Shown here: piece by piece, positions 55,325 through 63,040 of the stretch
Layout: every line of letters starts with the position of its first letter
Position numbering within the stretch: position 1 is the stretch's first letter
Assembly: GCF_004216695.1 (NCBI RefSeq)
Contig: NZ_SGXC01000001.1
Location: 2,604,001-2,668,000 of the forward strand
Direction: 5' to 3'
From: Pigmentiphaga kullae
GTDB lineage: Bacteria; Pseudomonadota; Gammaproteobacteria; Burkholderiales; Burkholderiaceae_B
Length of the DNA: 64,000 bases
Position numbers and translations under genes: made by a program
Notes under the pieces: model-generated
Database searches by the model: none
Told to the model about the DNA's origin: nothing
What the model saw: the letters and a program-made list of their open reading frames with translations, nothing else

Positions 55325-56424
55325 GCTCCTTTCGCGAACGCGTGCGCGTCGCCTGGTGCGCGGCGCGGTTCCGGGCGGGGCGCGCCGACTACTACGACTA
55401 TCTGGCCGATGTCATGGAGGCCAGCAGCGGCCGCAAGACGCTGCGCGACATCTTCCTGGACGATGCCCGGCGCTACGCGGGCCACGCGCGAGGCATGCTG
55501 TCGGCCTATTGGGCCGCGCGCTACCAGAACGTCGGAGGTGATCTTCACGAGACCCTGCGCGCGACCCTGCCGGACGATGACCTGAGCCTGCTTCGGATGG
55601 CCCAGCGAGGAGGCGCCGGTGCGCTCGAACAGACCTTGCGCGATGTGGCGGCGGTGACGCGGCTGGCGGATGACACCCGGCGCACGCTGGCCGCCACCTT
55701 GTCGGCGGCGCTTGCCGCCGTGCTGGTTTCGTTCGGGATGATCGTTGCCGTGCCGCTGTTCACGGTGCCGCGCCTGAAACGTGCGTTCGGCGCCGTTCCC
55801 GACGAATTCCTGGGCAGCCTGACCCGGCGGCTCTATGCCTTTGCCGAGTTCGTCCACGGCAACCTGTTCGTCTGCGCGCTGGCACTGGGCCTCGTCATTT
55901 ATTTCGTGGCCTGGTCCCTGCCCAATCTCACCGGTCCTGTCCGCCGCGTGCTGGACCGGCATTTCGTCTGGCGCCTTTATCGGGACCTGCAGGGCATACG
56001 CTTCCTGGCTTCGCTGGCGACCATGGTCAAGCGCCGCGGCAACGTCAGCACGGCGCTGCGCGAGGCCCTGGAGCTGCAGGTGGAAGGCGCCAATCCATGG
56101 CGGCGCTGGCATCTGGAAAGAATGATCGCCAACATCGACGACGGCCGCGTGGGCAGCGCCACGTTCGATACCGGCATCGTCGAGCCCGAAACCCTGTGGT
56201 TCCTGGCCGACCTGATCGCGGCGCGCGGCATGGACAGCGCCCTGCAGCAGACGCGTGTGCGCCTGGAAGCGCGCTCGCTGCGGCAGGTGGCCAGGAGGGC
56301 GATGGCGGCCCGCTGGGTGCTGCTGCTGGCCGCCGTCGGCGTCGCGCTGTCGCTGGTCTTCTGGCATGTCGGCGTCGTCAACGAAATGCGCTCCGCCTTG
56401 ACCAACTATTACTCCAGCCGATGA
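55321..56424 (+). CDS. pilR: type IVb pilus inner-membrane platform protein PilR
   Basis: A 367-residue GspF-family protein with three hydrophobic segments: around residues 123-146 (LAATLSAALAAVLVSFGMIVAVPLF), 180-200 and 335-355. These frame two cytoplasmic helical repeats. Sequences such as RRLYAFAEFVHGN and FRLYRDLQGIRFLASLATMVKRRGNVSTALREAL fit the PilR/GspF helices. It forms the inner-membrane base on which pilin is assembled by PilQ. It overlaps pilQ by ATGA, and the pilin gene starts 10 bases after its stop. Confidence 0.88.
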   Translation: MSSFRERVRVAWCAARFRAGRADYYDYLADVMEASSGRKTLRDIFLDDARRYAGHARGMLSAYWAARYQNVGGDLHETLRATLPDDDLSLLRMAQRGGAGALEQTLRDVAAVTRLADDTRRTLAATLSAALAAVLVSFGMIVAVPLFTVPRLKRAFGAVPDEFLGSLTRRLYAFAEFVHGNLFVCALALGLVIYFVAWSLPNLTGPVRRVLDRHFVWRLYRDLQGIRFLASLATMVKRRGNVSTALREALELQVEGANPWRRWHLERMIANIDDGRVGSATFDTGIVEPETLWFLADLIAARGMDSALQQTRVRLEARSLRQVARRAMAARWVLLLAAVGVALSLVFWHVGVVNEMRSALTNYYSSR

Positions 56425-56434
56425 GGTATCACGC

Positions 56435-57019
56435 ATGTCCCGCTTTCTCCACGCTCGTCCCGGCCGCCAGCAGGGTTTCACCCTGGTCGAGGTCGCCATC
56501 GTCGCCGCCATCGTCCTGATCGCCGCCGTCATCGGCATTCCCGCCATCAATGGCTACATCATCGAGAACAAGGTGCCGGCGGTGGGCCAGGAGCTGCACC
56601 GCTTCATCGCGCGGACCAAGGTTTCCGGCCAGGGGCTGGGCAACACACCTTATACAGGCATAGGCATTGTCCAGCTCGCCCATGCCCTGCGCAGCAGCAG
56701 CGTCATCACGGTTGCCGGAGCCGGTGCGACGGCCACGGTCCGGCACGGTCTGGGCGCGACGGACGGCCGTGTCGTGCTTGCCGCCGATACCATCACCACC
56801 TCCGGCGACGCCTTCGGGCTGACGCTGGACAAGGTCAACGAAGCGGCATGCCCTTCGCTGGCCGCGGTCATGCAGCGGGTGTCCGAGCGGATCGTCATCA
56901 ACGGCATCACGGTCAAGCAGCCTGGCACCGGCGGCGCCGCGGGAACCTACAACGCCACGGGCGCCGAGGCCGCGTGCACCAGCGGCGACACGAACTCCTT
57001 TTCGTTCACCGCACGCTAG
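56435..57019 (+). CDS. pilS: type IVb major prepilin PilS
   Basis: A 194-residue prepilin. The 14-residue leader ends in glycine before the processing site (QQG-FTLVEVAIVAAIVLIAAVIG), with Phe at +1 and Glu at +5 as prepilin peptidase requires. The hydrophobic helix is followed by a globular domain that contains two cysteines (in ACPSL and ACTSGD) able to form the usual pilin disulfide. The mature length of 180 fits type IVb pilins. The processing enzyme (PilU-type prepilin peptidase) is not encoded in this locus. The tip-protein gene starts 8 bases after its stop. Confidence 0.9.
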   Translation: MSRFLHARPGRQQGFTLVEVAIVAAIVLIAAVIGIPAINGYIIENKVPAVGQELHRFIARTKVSGQGLGNTPYTGIGIVQLAHALRSSSVITVAGAGATATVRHGLGATDGRVVLAADTITTSGDAFGLTLDKVNEAACPSLAAVMQRVSERIVINGITVKQPGTGGAAGTYNATGAEAACTSGDTNSFSFTAR

Positions 57020-57027
57020 GGCCTTCC

Positions 57028-58593
57028 ATGTCGCATGCTCAGGCCGTGCGCCTGCCGGTTGCCTTCGCGGCGCGCCAACGGGGATGGACCCTGATCGAAC
57101 TGGCCATCGTCGCCAGTATCGCCATGGTGCTCGCCGTGCTGGCGGGTGGCCGCCTGATCCGGGAGGTGGATGATGCGGCGGCCCAGGCCACGGGCACATA
57201 TCTGCTCGCGATAAAGGGGGCCATGGACGGCTATCTGGTCCGGCACTACGACACGCTGGCCGACGGCGCGGCCGTCGCCGGTGTGGCGCATCCGCTCGCG
57301 CCCACGCTGGACGAACTGCGGGAGGCCGGCATGCTGCAGCGCGGATTTCCGGACCGCACGCCGTTCAACCAGGCTGTCGCCATCCGCATCGAACGCAGCG
57401 GCGGTTGCCCGGGAACGGGATGCAGGATGGATGCCCTGATTCACACCGCCACGCCGCTGCGCGCGCAGGGGGCGCTCGAACCGGATCCCGGCGTCCTGGC
57501 CCAGGTCGTCATGGCCACCGGGGGATACGGTGCTGCGGCCTACCCGGACCAACCGGCCGTGCTGCGTGGCGCGACCTACGCGGTTCCCAATCCGCTGGGC
57601 GCGGCGGCGGGAGTCGTGGGCGCCCAGGCAAGCCTGGATACCACCTTGTTCCAGCAGTTCGTCCGCATGCGGGACAGCCGCAACCCTGACCTGCAAGGCG
57701 GTCTGGATGTGCGAGGCGCGGTACGGCTGCACGATTCCCTGGCCTTGCGCGGCGCGGCCGGCGATTGCTTGACCGCAACGAGCACCGGCGTGCTGACGGT
57801 GCAATGCGCCGGCGTGCTGCAGACCCGGACAGGCCTGTTCCGTGCCGACGACGGCAGCGTCGTCCGCATCGACCCCGCCTCGGGCATCGTCGCCAGCCAG
57901 CGCATCCGGGCCGCCGCCGGCTTGTCCACCCATAGAGGATCGATCTTCGACGCCGCGGATGCGCAGCCCACGCTGCGCGTGACCGCGGGCCAGATGATCG
58001 TCGCGACGGGAGCGGGCCTTGCGCTTACGGTGGCCGGCCGCGACCTCGTCGGGCATGCCGGCGTGTCCGCCGACAGGCTGGGCCTCAGGGAGGTGGCCAC
58101 GGCCAATGCCCCCTGCATGTCCCGGGTATCGACCGAGGCCGGCGCCAACGCGGAGTTCGCCCGTACTTCCGCCGGCGGTCTCCTGGTATGCGCCGGCGGC
58201 ACATGGCGCGAGCTTGCCGCCCTGGCTTCGGCGGGCACCGCCTGCGCTCCCAATGGCGCCTTTGCCACCGACTCCGGCTCGGGCACCGGCCTCGTTTGCC
58301 GCCTGGGGGTCTGGATGCGCGCCGACGACCTCCTGTCCAGCTATGTCATGACCGGCAGCCAGATCGTCTCTTCCGGCGAAACGGTACAGAAGCCTGTCTG
58401 TGGACGGCTCGGCACCGCTGCCGGTACGCCGCTCATCTACCTGCTGCCTCAGATCGAGTCGTCCACGGCGTCGTCGTTCACCCGCAAGGCCGTGGACGCC
58501 GGAGCGGGGTGGTTGGTGCAATTGCTGGACTACGACGGGGCGGTTCTTGGTGGCCCGGCCAGGGCCATCGCCCAGGTCTATTGCAAATACTGA
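57028..58593 (+). CDS. pilV: PilV-like minor pilin / pilus-tip adhesin
   Basis: A 521-residue prepilin-like protein. After a 19-residue leader the processing site reads QRG-WTLIELAIVASIAMVLAV, with Trp rather than Phe or Met at +1 and Glu at +5. A long body of beta-rich repeats follows (DVRGAVRLHDSLALRG, VRIDPASGIVASQRI). The C-terminal part (CAGGTWRELA, CAPNGAFATDSGSGTGLVCRLGVWM, KPVCGRLGTAAGTPLIYLLPQ) resembles the PilV tip region of R64. There, inverting DNA segments (a shufflon) switch the receptor-binding end; here no inverted segment or Rci recombinase is seen, so the tip is fixed. Confidence 0.85.
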   Translation: MSHAQAVRLPVAFAARQRGWTLIELAIVASIAMVLAVLAGGRLIREVDDAAAQATGTYLLAIKGAMDGYLVRHYDTLADGAAVAGVAHPLAPTLDELREAGMLQRGFPDRTPFNQAVAIRIERSGGCPGTGCRMDALIHTATPLRAQGALEPDPGVLAQVVMATGGYGAAAYPDQPAVLRGATYAVPNPLGAAAGVVGAQASLDTTLFQQFVRMRDSRNPDLQGGLDVRGAVRLHDSLALRGAAGDCLTATSTGVLTVQCAGVLQTRTGLFRADDGSVVRIDPASGIVASQRIRAAAGLSTHRGSIFDAADAQPTLRVTAGQMIVATGAGLALTVAGRDLVGHAGVSADRLGLREVATANAPCMSRVSTEAGANAEFARTSAGGLLVCAGGTWRELAALASAGTACAPNGAFATDSGSGTGLVCRLGVWMRADDLLSSYVMTGSQIVSSGETVQKPVCGRLGTAAGTPLIYLLPQIESSTASSFTRKAVDAGAGWLVQLLDYDGAVLGGPARAIAQVYCKY

Positions 58594-58602
58594 GGGGGGG
58601 GG
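58594..58602. repeat. G9 homopolymer at the ribosome-binding position of the next gene
   Basis: Nine G residues follow directly after the pilV stop codon and end one base before the ATG of the secreted-protein gene, so they serve as its Shine-Dalgarno. A run of this length can change by slipped-strand replication, altering ribosome-site spacing. Confidence 0.85.
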
Positions 58603-58603
58603 A

Positions 58604-59260
58604 ATGAAGCGAATCGTGTTTCTGGGAGCAGGGTGTGCTCTGGTCTGGTTGAATGCAGGCGCGCAACCGGCGCCACCGCAGATGCGGACGCCCTGGGTGG
58701 ACTCCACGCACATAACGGGGGTGGCGGCGCGGGTGATGCCGGACCGCCCGGTCGCGCCTCCGCCTGATCCACCCGCGGAGCCGCGCGCGCCTGCAACCAT
58801 TCAAGAACTGCTCGATCGCATGGCCGGTGCGGAACTCTACTTCCGCGAGGTGTGGGACAGCCGGAGCGGGTGGAACGAACTGCCATCCATGATCCGCGTA
58901 GCGGTAGGCAGTTCAGGGGCGGAAGTCCAGGCTCACAATCAATGGCAAAACAACTGGCACAGGTTGTGCGTGTTGACACCCTGGACCACCCGGTGCGAGG
59001 CCGGCGCAGGATATACCGGCGCCGCGCTGGTACTGGAGATGACTCACTATGCGATCAGGGTCTCGGGCGCCTATTGCAACGCCGGGTACTACGGCGGCGC
59101 ATCGGCCTGGGCCCAGTACACCTGGGAAAGCTACCGCGCGGGGCACGGCGCCTTTTCCAACCAGAACCGGCATTTGCAGCCGGTGAACAACGGATACTCG
59201 GGCTATTTCTTCCAGAACGGCAGTTTCCAGTCATCCTGCTACTACGAGATGCCGGGCTAG
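58604..59260 (+). CDS. secreted cysteine-containing protein of unknown function, pilus-linked
   Basis: A 218-residue protein that I do not recognise. A signal peptide (MKRIVFLGAGCALVWLNAGA-QP) is followed by a proline-rich linker (residues about 45-65) and a compact domain rich in aromatic and glycine residues. That domain contains five cysteines (LCVLTPWTTRC, AYCNAGYYGG, SSCYYEMPG), likely in disulfides, and tryptophan-rich stretches (NQWQNNWHRLCVL, SAWAQYTWESY). It lies directly after pilV behind a G9 tract and is poorer in GC (31 of 60 bases are G/C in the line beginning at 58921). A pilus-associated adhesin, a secreted substrate or a tip partner are all possible; none is proven. Confidence 0.75.
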   Translation: MKRIVFLGAGCALVWLNAGAQPAPPQMRTPWVDSTHITGVAARVMPDRPVAPPPDPPAEPRAPATIQELLDRMAGAELYFREVWDSRSGWNELPSMIRVAVGSSGAEVQAHNQWQNNWHRLCVLTPWTTRCEAGAGYTGAALVLEMTHYAIRVSGAYCNAGYYGGASAWAQYTWESYRAGHGAFSNQNRHLQPVNNGYSGYFFQNGSFQSSCYYEMPG

Positions 59261-59405
59261 GGCCTGTTCACACTAAAAGGTGCCCTGGCACGGGCCCGGT
59301 GTCGTGGACCGTGGAACCGTCCGCGCCGGGGCTCCCACCCATGCGCAGGCGTGGACCGGCTGTTCGTCAGGGGTGCGGAGGGCGCGGCGATCTTTGGAGA
59401 AAGTG

Positions 59406-59978
59406 ATGGCAATAACAGTAACCTCGAGCGGAGATGGCTATGTCGCCAATAACCTGCCTGAGCGTATCTATGAATCAACGGCCACGGCGCATATCGCCGC
59501 GCTTCAATTTGCCAGGGAGGGGACTGTCAATACGACCGGGCTGATCTCGCGACGCGAAGACCTGGCGAGGCAACGTTTCGCAAGTGGGCTTGAGCGCCAG
59601 GAGGTTGGGGAGAGCCGGCCCCCCAAGAGAGGAGGGAGGCCGCCTGGCAAGGCAGCGGAAGCGGAGGCCAAGTTTCTGGCTGGAGTTCCCAGTGACATCT
59701 GGGAACAGGCCAAAAAAATGGCTAAAGAGGGCGATTTGCCGGCAGGGATATATTTCGAGCCCCACGGCGAGGGTAAGCCGGGCCGCTATTTGTTCAAGAG
59801 AGTGACCAAGGACGTGAGCGAGATCAAGGGTTTTTCCGAGGGAGGCCGCGGGGCGGAGATGGCCAGAACGTTGGCAATCGCGGCAAAACTGATGCACGAA
59901 GCAGAGCATGGCGCTTTGCAGCATAGGAGGAGAGTGAAGCCCGCACCGGAGTTGCCCTCGCAGTCCCTTTATAATTGA
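59406..59978 (+). CDS. orphan hypothetical protein, low-GC, possible DNA-binding
   Basis: A 190-residue soluble protein with no signal peptide and no family that I recognise. A basic, proline- and glycine-rich patch (RPPKRGGRPPGKA) near residue 72 resembles an AT-hook-like element. The C-terminal half is helical and charged (GVPSDIWEQAKKMAKEGDLPAG ... ARTLAIAAKLMHEAEHGALQHRRR). A GGAG Shine-Dalgarno lies 9 bases before the ATG. The gene has clearly lower GC than its surroundings (two 60-base lines I counted give 50 and 55 percent). It stands between the pilus locus and alaS, so it may be the far end of an acquired segment. Confidence 0.65.
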   Translation: MAITVTSSGDGYVANNLPERIYESTATAHIAALQFAREGTVNTTGLISRREDLARQRFASGLERQEVGESRPPKRGGRPPGKAAEAEAKFLAGVPSDIWEQAKKMAKEGDLPAGIYFEPHGEGKPGRYLFKRVTKDVSEIKGFSEGGRGAEMARTLAIAAKLMHEAEHGALQHRRRVKPAPELPSQSLYN

Positions 59979-60047
59979 CGATTCGATATTTATCCGGGGA
60001 TGCAAACGGGTGCAGTTGGCGATTCATCCCCCTACCTGCGTGCAGCG

Positions 60048-62663
60048 ATGAAATCCGCCGAGATCCGTCAGAAATTCCTTCAATTCTTCGAGTCCAAGGG
60101 CCACACCGTGGTGCCGTCCTCGTCGTTGGTGCCAGCCAACGATCCGACCCTGCTCTTCACCAATTCGGGCATGGTCCAGTTCAAGGACGTCTTCCTGGGC
60201 AACGAAGTGCGCCCCTACAAGCGCGCGACCTCGTCGCAGCGCAGCGTGCGCGCCGGCGGCAAGCACAATGACCTGGAAAACGTGGGCTACACGGCCCGGC
60301 ACCACACGTTTTTCGAGATGCTGGGCAATTTCAGCTTCGGCGACTACTTCAAGCGAGACGCCATCCACTACGCCTGGGAACTGCTGACCACGGTCTACAA
60401 GCTGCCCAAGGAAAAACTGTGGGTCACGGTCTACCAGGAGGACGACGAGGCCTACGGCATCTGGCAGAACGAGATCGGCGTGCCGGCCGAGCGCATCGTC
60501 CGCATCGGCGACAACAAGGGCGCGCGCTACGCCTCCGACAACTTCTGGCAAATGGCGGATACAGGCCCCTGCGGCCCGTGCTCGGAAATCTTCTACGACC
60601 ACGGCCCCGAAATCTGGGGCGGCCCCCCGGGATCGCCCGAGGAAGACGGCGACCGCTACATCGAGATCTGGAACCTGGTGTTCATGCAGTTCGATCGCGA
60701 TGCCTCGGGCACCCTGAACCCGCTGCCCAAGCCCTGCGTGGACACGGGCATGGGCCTGGAGCGGATCGCCGCGGTGCTGCAGCACGTGCACTCGAACTAT
60801 GAAATCGACCTGTTCCAGAACCTGATCAAGGCCGCGGCACGCGAAACCGGCTGTACCGACCTGGCGAACAATTCGCTGAAGGTTATCGCCGATCACATCC
60901 GCGCCTGCTCGTTCCTGATCGTGGATGGCGTGATCCCGGGCAACGAAGGCCGCGGCTACGTGCTGCGCCGTATCATCCGCCGCGCGCTGCGCCACGGCTA
61001 CAAGCTGGGCCAGACCAAGCCGTTCTTCCATCGCATCGTCAAGGACCTGGTGGCCGAGATGGGCGAGGCCTATCCCGAGCTGGCCAAGGCCGAGGCGCGG
61101 GTGGAGCAGGTGCTGCGCCAGGAGGAAGAGCGTTTCGGCGAAACGCTGGAGCACGGCATGAAGATCCTGGACGGCGCGCTGGCCGCGTTGAAGCCGGGCG
61201 CCGCGCTGGACGGCGAGACGCTGTTCAACCTGTACGACACCTACGGCTTCCCGGTGGACCTGACGGCCGATATCTGCCGCGAACGCAACGTGGACGTGGA
61301 CATGGACGGCTTCGAGGCCGCGATGACCCGCCAGCGCGAGCAGGCCCGCGCCGCGGGCAAGTTCAAGATGGCCGCCGGCCTGTCGTACGACGGCGCCAAG
61401 ACGGTGTTCGAGGGCTATACGCACCTGGCCGCGCAAGGCAAGGTCACGGCCCTGTACGTGGACGGCGCGTCGGTGCCGCGCATCGAGGCCGGCCAGGCCG
61501 CGGTGGTGGTCCTGGACCGCACGCCGTTCTACGCCGAGTCGGGCGGGCAGGTGGGCGATGCCGGCGTGCTGGTGCAGGGCGCGGTGCGTTTCGATGTGGA
61601 AGACACGCAGAAGATCCAGGCCGACGTGTTCGGCCATCATGGCAAGCTGGTGTCGGGTTCGCTGGCGGTGGGCGACACGGTCGATGCCCAGGTGGACGAA
61701 GTCCGCCGCGCGCGCACGATGCGCAACCACTCGGCCACGCACCTGATGCACAAGGCGCTGCGCCAGGTGCTGGGCGAGCACGTGCAGCAGAAGGGCTCGC
61801 TGGTGGACCCGGACAAGACCCGCTTCGATTTCGCCCACGATGCGCCCATGAACGCCGAGCAGATCGCGCAGGTGGAAGCCATCGTCAACCGCGAGGTGCT
61901 GGGCAACACGCCGGTGCAGGCGCAGCTGATGGCCTACGACGATGCCGTCAAGGGCGGCGCGATGGCGCTGTTCGGCGAAAAGTACGGCGACGAAGTCCGG
62001 GTGCTGGACATCGGTTTCTCGCGCGAGCTGTGTGGCGGCACGCACGTGGGCCGCACGGGCGACATCGGCCTGTTCAAGATCGTGAGCGAGGGCGGCGTGG
62101 CCGCCGGCGTGCGGCGGGTCGAGGCCATCACCGGCGACAACAGCCTGTCCTATCTGCAGAGCCTGAACGCCACGCTGGCCTCGGCCGCGGGAGCGCTGAA
62201 AGTGCAGCCTGGCGACCTGCCGGCGCGCATCGGCCAGGTGCAGGACCAGTTGAAGAGCCTGGAAAAGGAAATCGCCCAGTTGAAGAGCAAGCTGGCCAGC
62301 AGCGCCGGCAATGACCTGGCGGCCTCGGCGGTCGAGATCAAGGGCGTGAAGGTGCTGGCCGCCAAGCTGGACGGCGTCGATCCCAAGTCGCTGCGCGAGA
62401 CCGTGGACCAGCTCAAGAACAAGCTGAAGTCCGCTGCCATCGTGCTGGCCGCCGTCGACGGCGGCAAGGTCAGCCTGGTGGCCGGCGCCACGGCCGACGT
62501 GTCCGGCAAGGTCAAGGCCGGCGACCTGGTCAATTTCGTGGCCCAGCAGGTGGGCGGCAAGGGCGGCGGCCGGCCCGACATGGCGATGGCCGGCGGCACG
62601 GATCCCTCGGGTCTGCAGCAGGCGCTCGCCAGCGTGCAGGGCTGGGTCGAAGGCCGCCTGTGA
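60048..62663 (+). CDS. alaS: alanyl-tRNA synthetase
   Basis: An 871-residue class II tRNA synthetase that charges tRNA-Ala and edits mischarged serine and glycine. It has the start [29 protein letters not shown] and the catalytic-domain segments [21 protein letters not shown] and [12 protein letters not shown]. The editing-domain metal sites are [12 protein letters not shown] (HxxxH) and CGGTHV, and a C-Ala domain at the end contains a [15 protein letters not shown] loop. The start at 60048 matches the canonical N-terminus; a longer in-frame form from 60000 is unlikely. It is followed at 62687 by a TusA-like gene on the same strand. Confidence 0.97.
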   Translation: MKSAEIRQKFLQFFESKGHTVVPSSSLVPANDPTLLFTNSGMVQFKDVFLGNEVRPYKRATSSQRSVRAGGKHNDLENVGYTARHHTFFEMLGNFSFGDYFKRDAIHYAWELLTTVYKLPKEKLWVTVYQEDDEAYGIWQNEIGVPAERIVRIGDNKGARYASDNFWQMADTGPCGPCSEIFYDHGPEIWGGPPGSPEEDGDRYIEIWNLVFMQFDRDASGTLNPLPKPCVDTGMGLERIAAVLQHVHSNYEIDLFQNLIKAAARETGCTDLANNSLKVIADHIRACSFLIVDGVIPGNEGRGYVLRRIIRRALRHGYKLGQTKPFFHRIVKDLVAEMGEAYPELAKAEARVEQVLRQEEERFGETLEHGMKILDGALAALKPGAALDGETLFNLYDTYGFPVDLTADICRERNVDVDMDGFEAAMTRQREQARAAGKFKMAAGLSYDGAKTVFEGYTHLAAQGKVTALYVDGASVPRIEAGQAAVVVLDRTPFYAESGGQVGDAGVLVQGAVRFDVEDTQKIQADVFGHHGKLVSGSLAVGDTVDAQVDEVRRARTMRNHSATHLMHKALRQVLGEHVQQKGSLVDPDKTRFDFAHDAPMNAEQIAQVEAIVNREVLGNTPVQAQLMAYDDAVKGGAMALFGEKYGDEVRVLDIGFSRELCGGTHVGRTGDIGLFKIVSEGGVAAGVRRVEAITGDNSLSYLQSLNATLASAAGALKVQPGDLPARIGQVQDQLKSLEKEIAQLKSKLASSAGNDLAASAVEIKGVKVLAAKLDGVDPKSLRETVDQLKNKLKSAAIVLAAVDGGKVSLVAGATADVSGKVKAGDLVNFVAQQVGGKGGGRPDMAMAGGTDPSGLQQALASVQGWVEGRL

Positions 62664-62686
62664 GCGGCGTGGCGGGAGAAGGCGCA

Positions 62687-62929
62687 ATGAATACCGAACC
62701 GGTGGCGTTCGACCTGGAGGTGGATGCCAAGGGGCTCAAGTGTCCCTTGCCCATCCTGCGCGCCAAGAAGGCGCTGGCGACGCTCGAGAGCGGACAGGTG
62801 CTGAAGGTCGTGGCCACCGACAAGGGGTCGGTGCGCGATTTCCAGGCCTTTTCCAAGCAGACCGGCAACGAACTGCTGGCGCAGGAAGATGACGGCGAAG
62901 TGTTCGTCCATTACATGAAACGTCGCTGA
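62687..62929 (+). CDS. tusA: TusA-family sulfur carrier/sulfurtransferase
   Basis: An 80-residue TusA-family protein with the cysteine motif GLKCPLPILRAKKAL near residue 18, which carries persulfide sulfur. The domain ends as expected (SVRDFQAFSKQTGNELLAQ). TusA passes sulfur from cysteine desulfurase for tRNA thiolation and other pathways. The start at 62687 follows a GGGAGAAGG Shine-Dalgarno; an alternative GTG start at 62660, overlapping the alaS stop, would add nine residues. Co-transcription with alaS is likely from the 23-base spacing. Confidence 0.9.
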   Translation: MNTEPVAFDLEVDAKGLKCPLPILRAKKALATLESGQVLKVVATDKGSVRDFQAFSKQTGNELLAQEDDGEVFVHYMKRR

Positions 62930-62949
62930 CGGATCGCTCGGCGTTTTCC

Positions 62950-62982
62950 CCGCCCGGCGGCACTGAACCTGCCGCCGGGCGG
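62950..62982 (+). terminator. strong hairpin after tusA
   Basis: Arms CCGCCCGGCGGCA and TGCCGCCGGGCGG pair perfectly (13 bases) around a 7-base loop, 20 bases after the tusA stop. No T-run follows. It is a probable transcript-end or RNA-stability structure of the alaS-tusA unit. Confidence 0.55.
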
Positions 62983-63040
62983 CGTGTCATACCGCAGCCG
63001 GCGTCCGCTGGCGCAACCGTTCTCCCCCAAGGTGACCCCC

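Noticed and set aside
57028-59260. A shufflon at the 3' end of pilV
   Set aside because: No inverted repeats of shufflon type and no recombinase gene; the downstream frame has its own signal peptide and is not an alternative PilV end.
49121-59273. GTTCACAC at 49121 and at 59266 as direct repeats bounding an inserted pilus island
   Set aside because: An eight-base match over 10 kb can occur by chance, and neither copy extends further or lies in a tRNA or other attachment site.
59261-59281. GGCCTGTTCACACTAAAAGG as an insertion-sequence end
   Set aside because: No matching inverted end, transposase or target duplication was found nearby.
59970-59975. TATAAT 70 bases before alaS as a promoter
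   Set aside because: The nearest TTGCCC is only 12 bases upstream, too short for a -35 box, and no other -35 match lies at 16-18 bases.
60024-62687. An 887-codon minus-strand open frame antisense to alaS
   Set aside because: Mirror of the conserved alaS gene; composition rich in His, Arg and Gln is typical of antisense frames.
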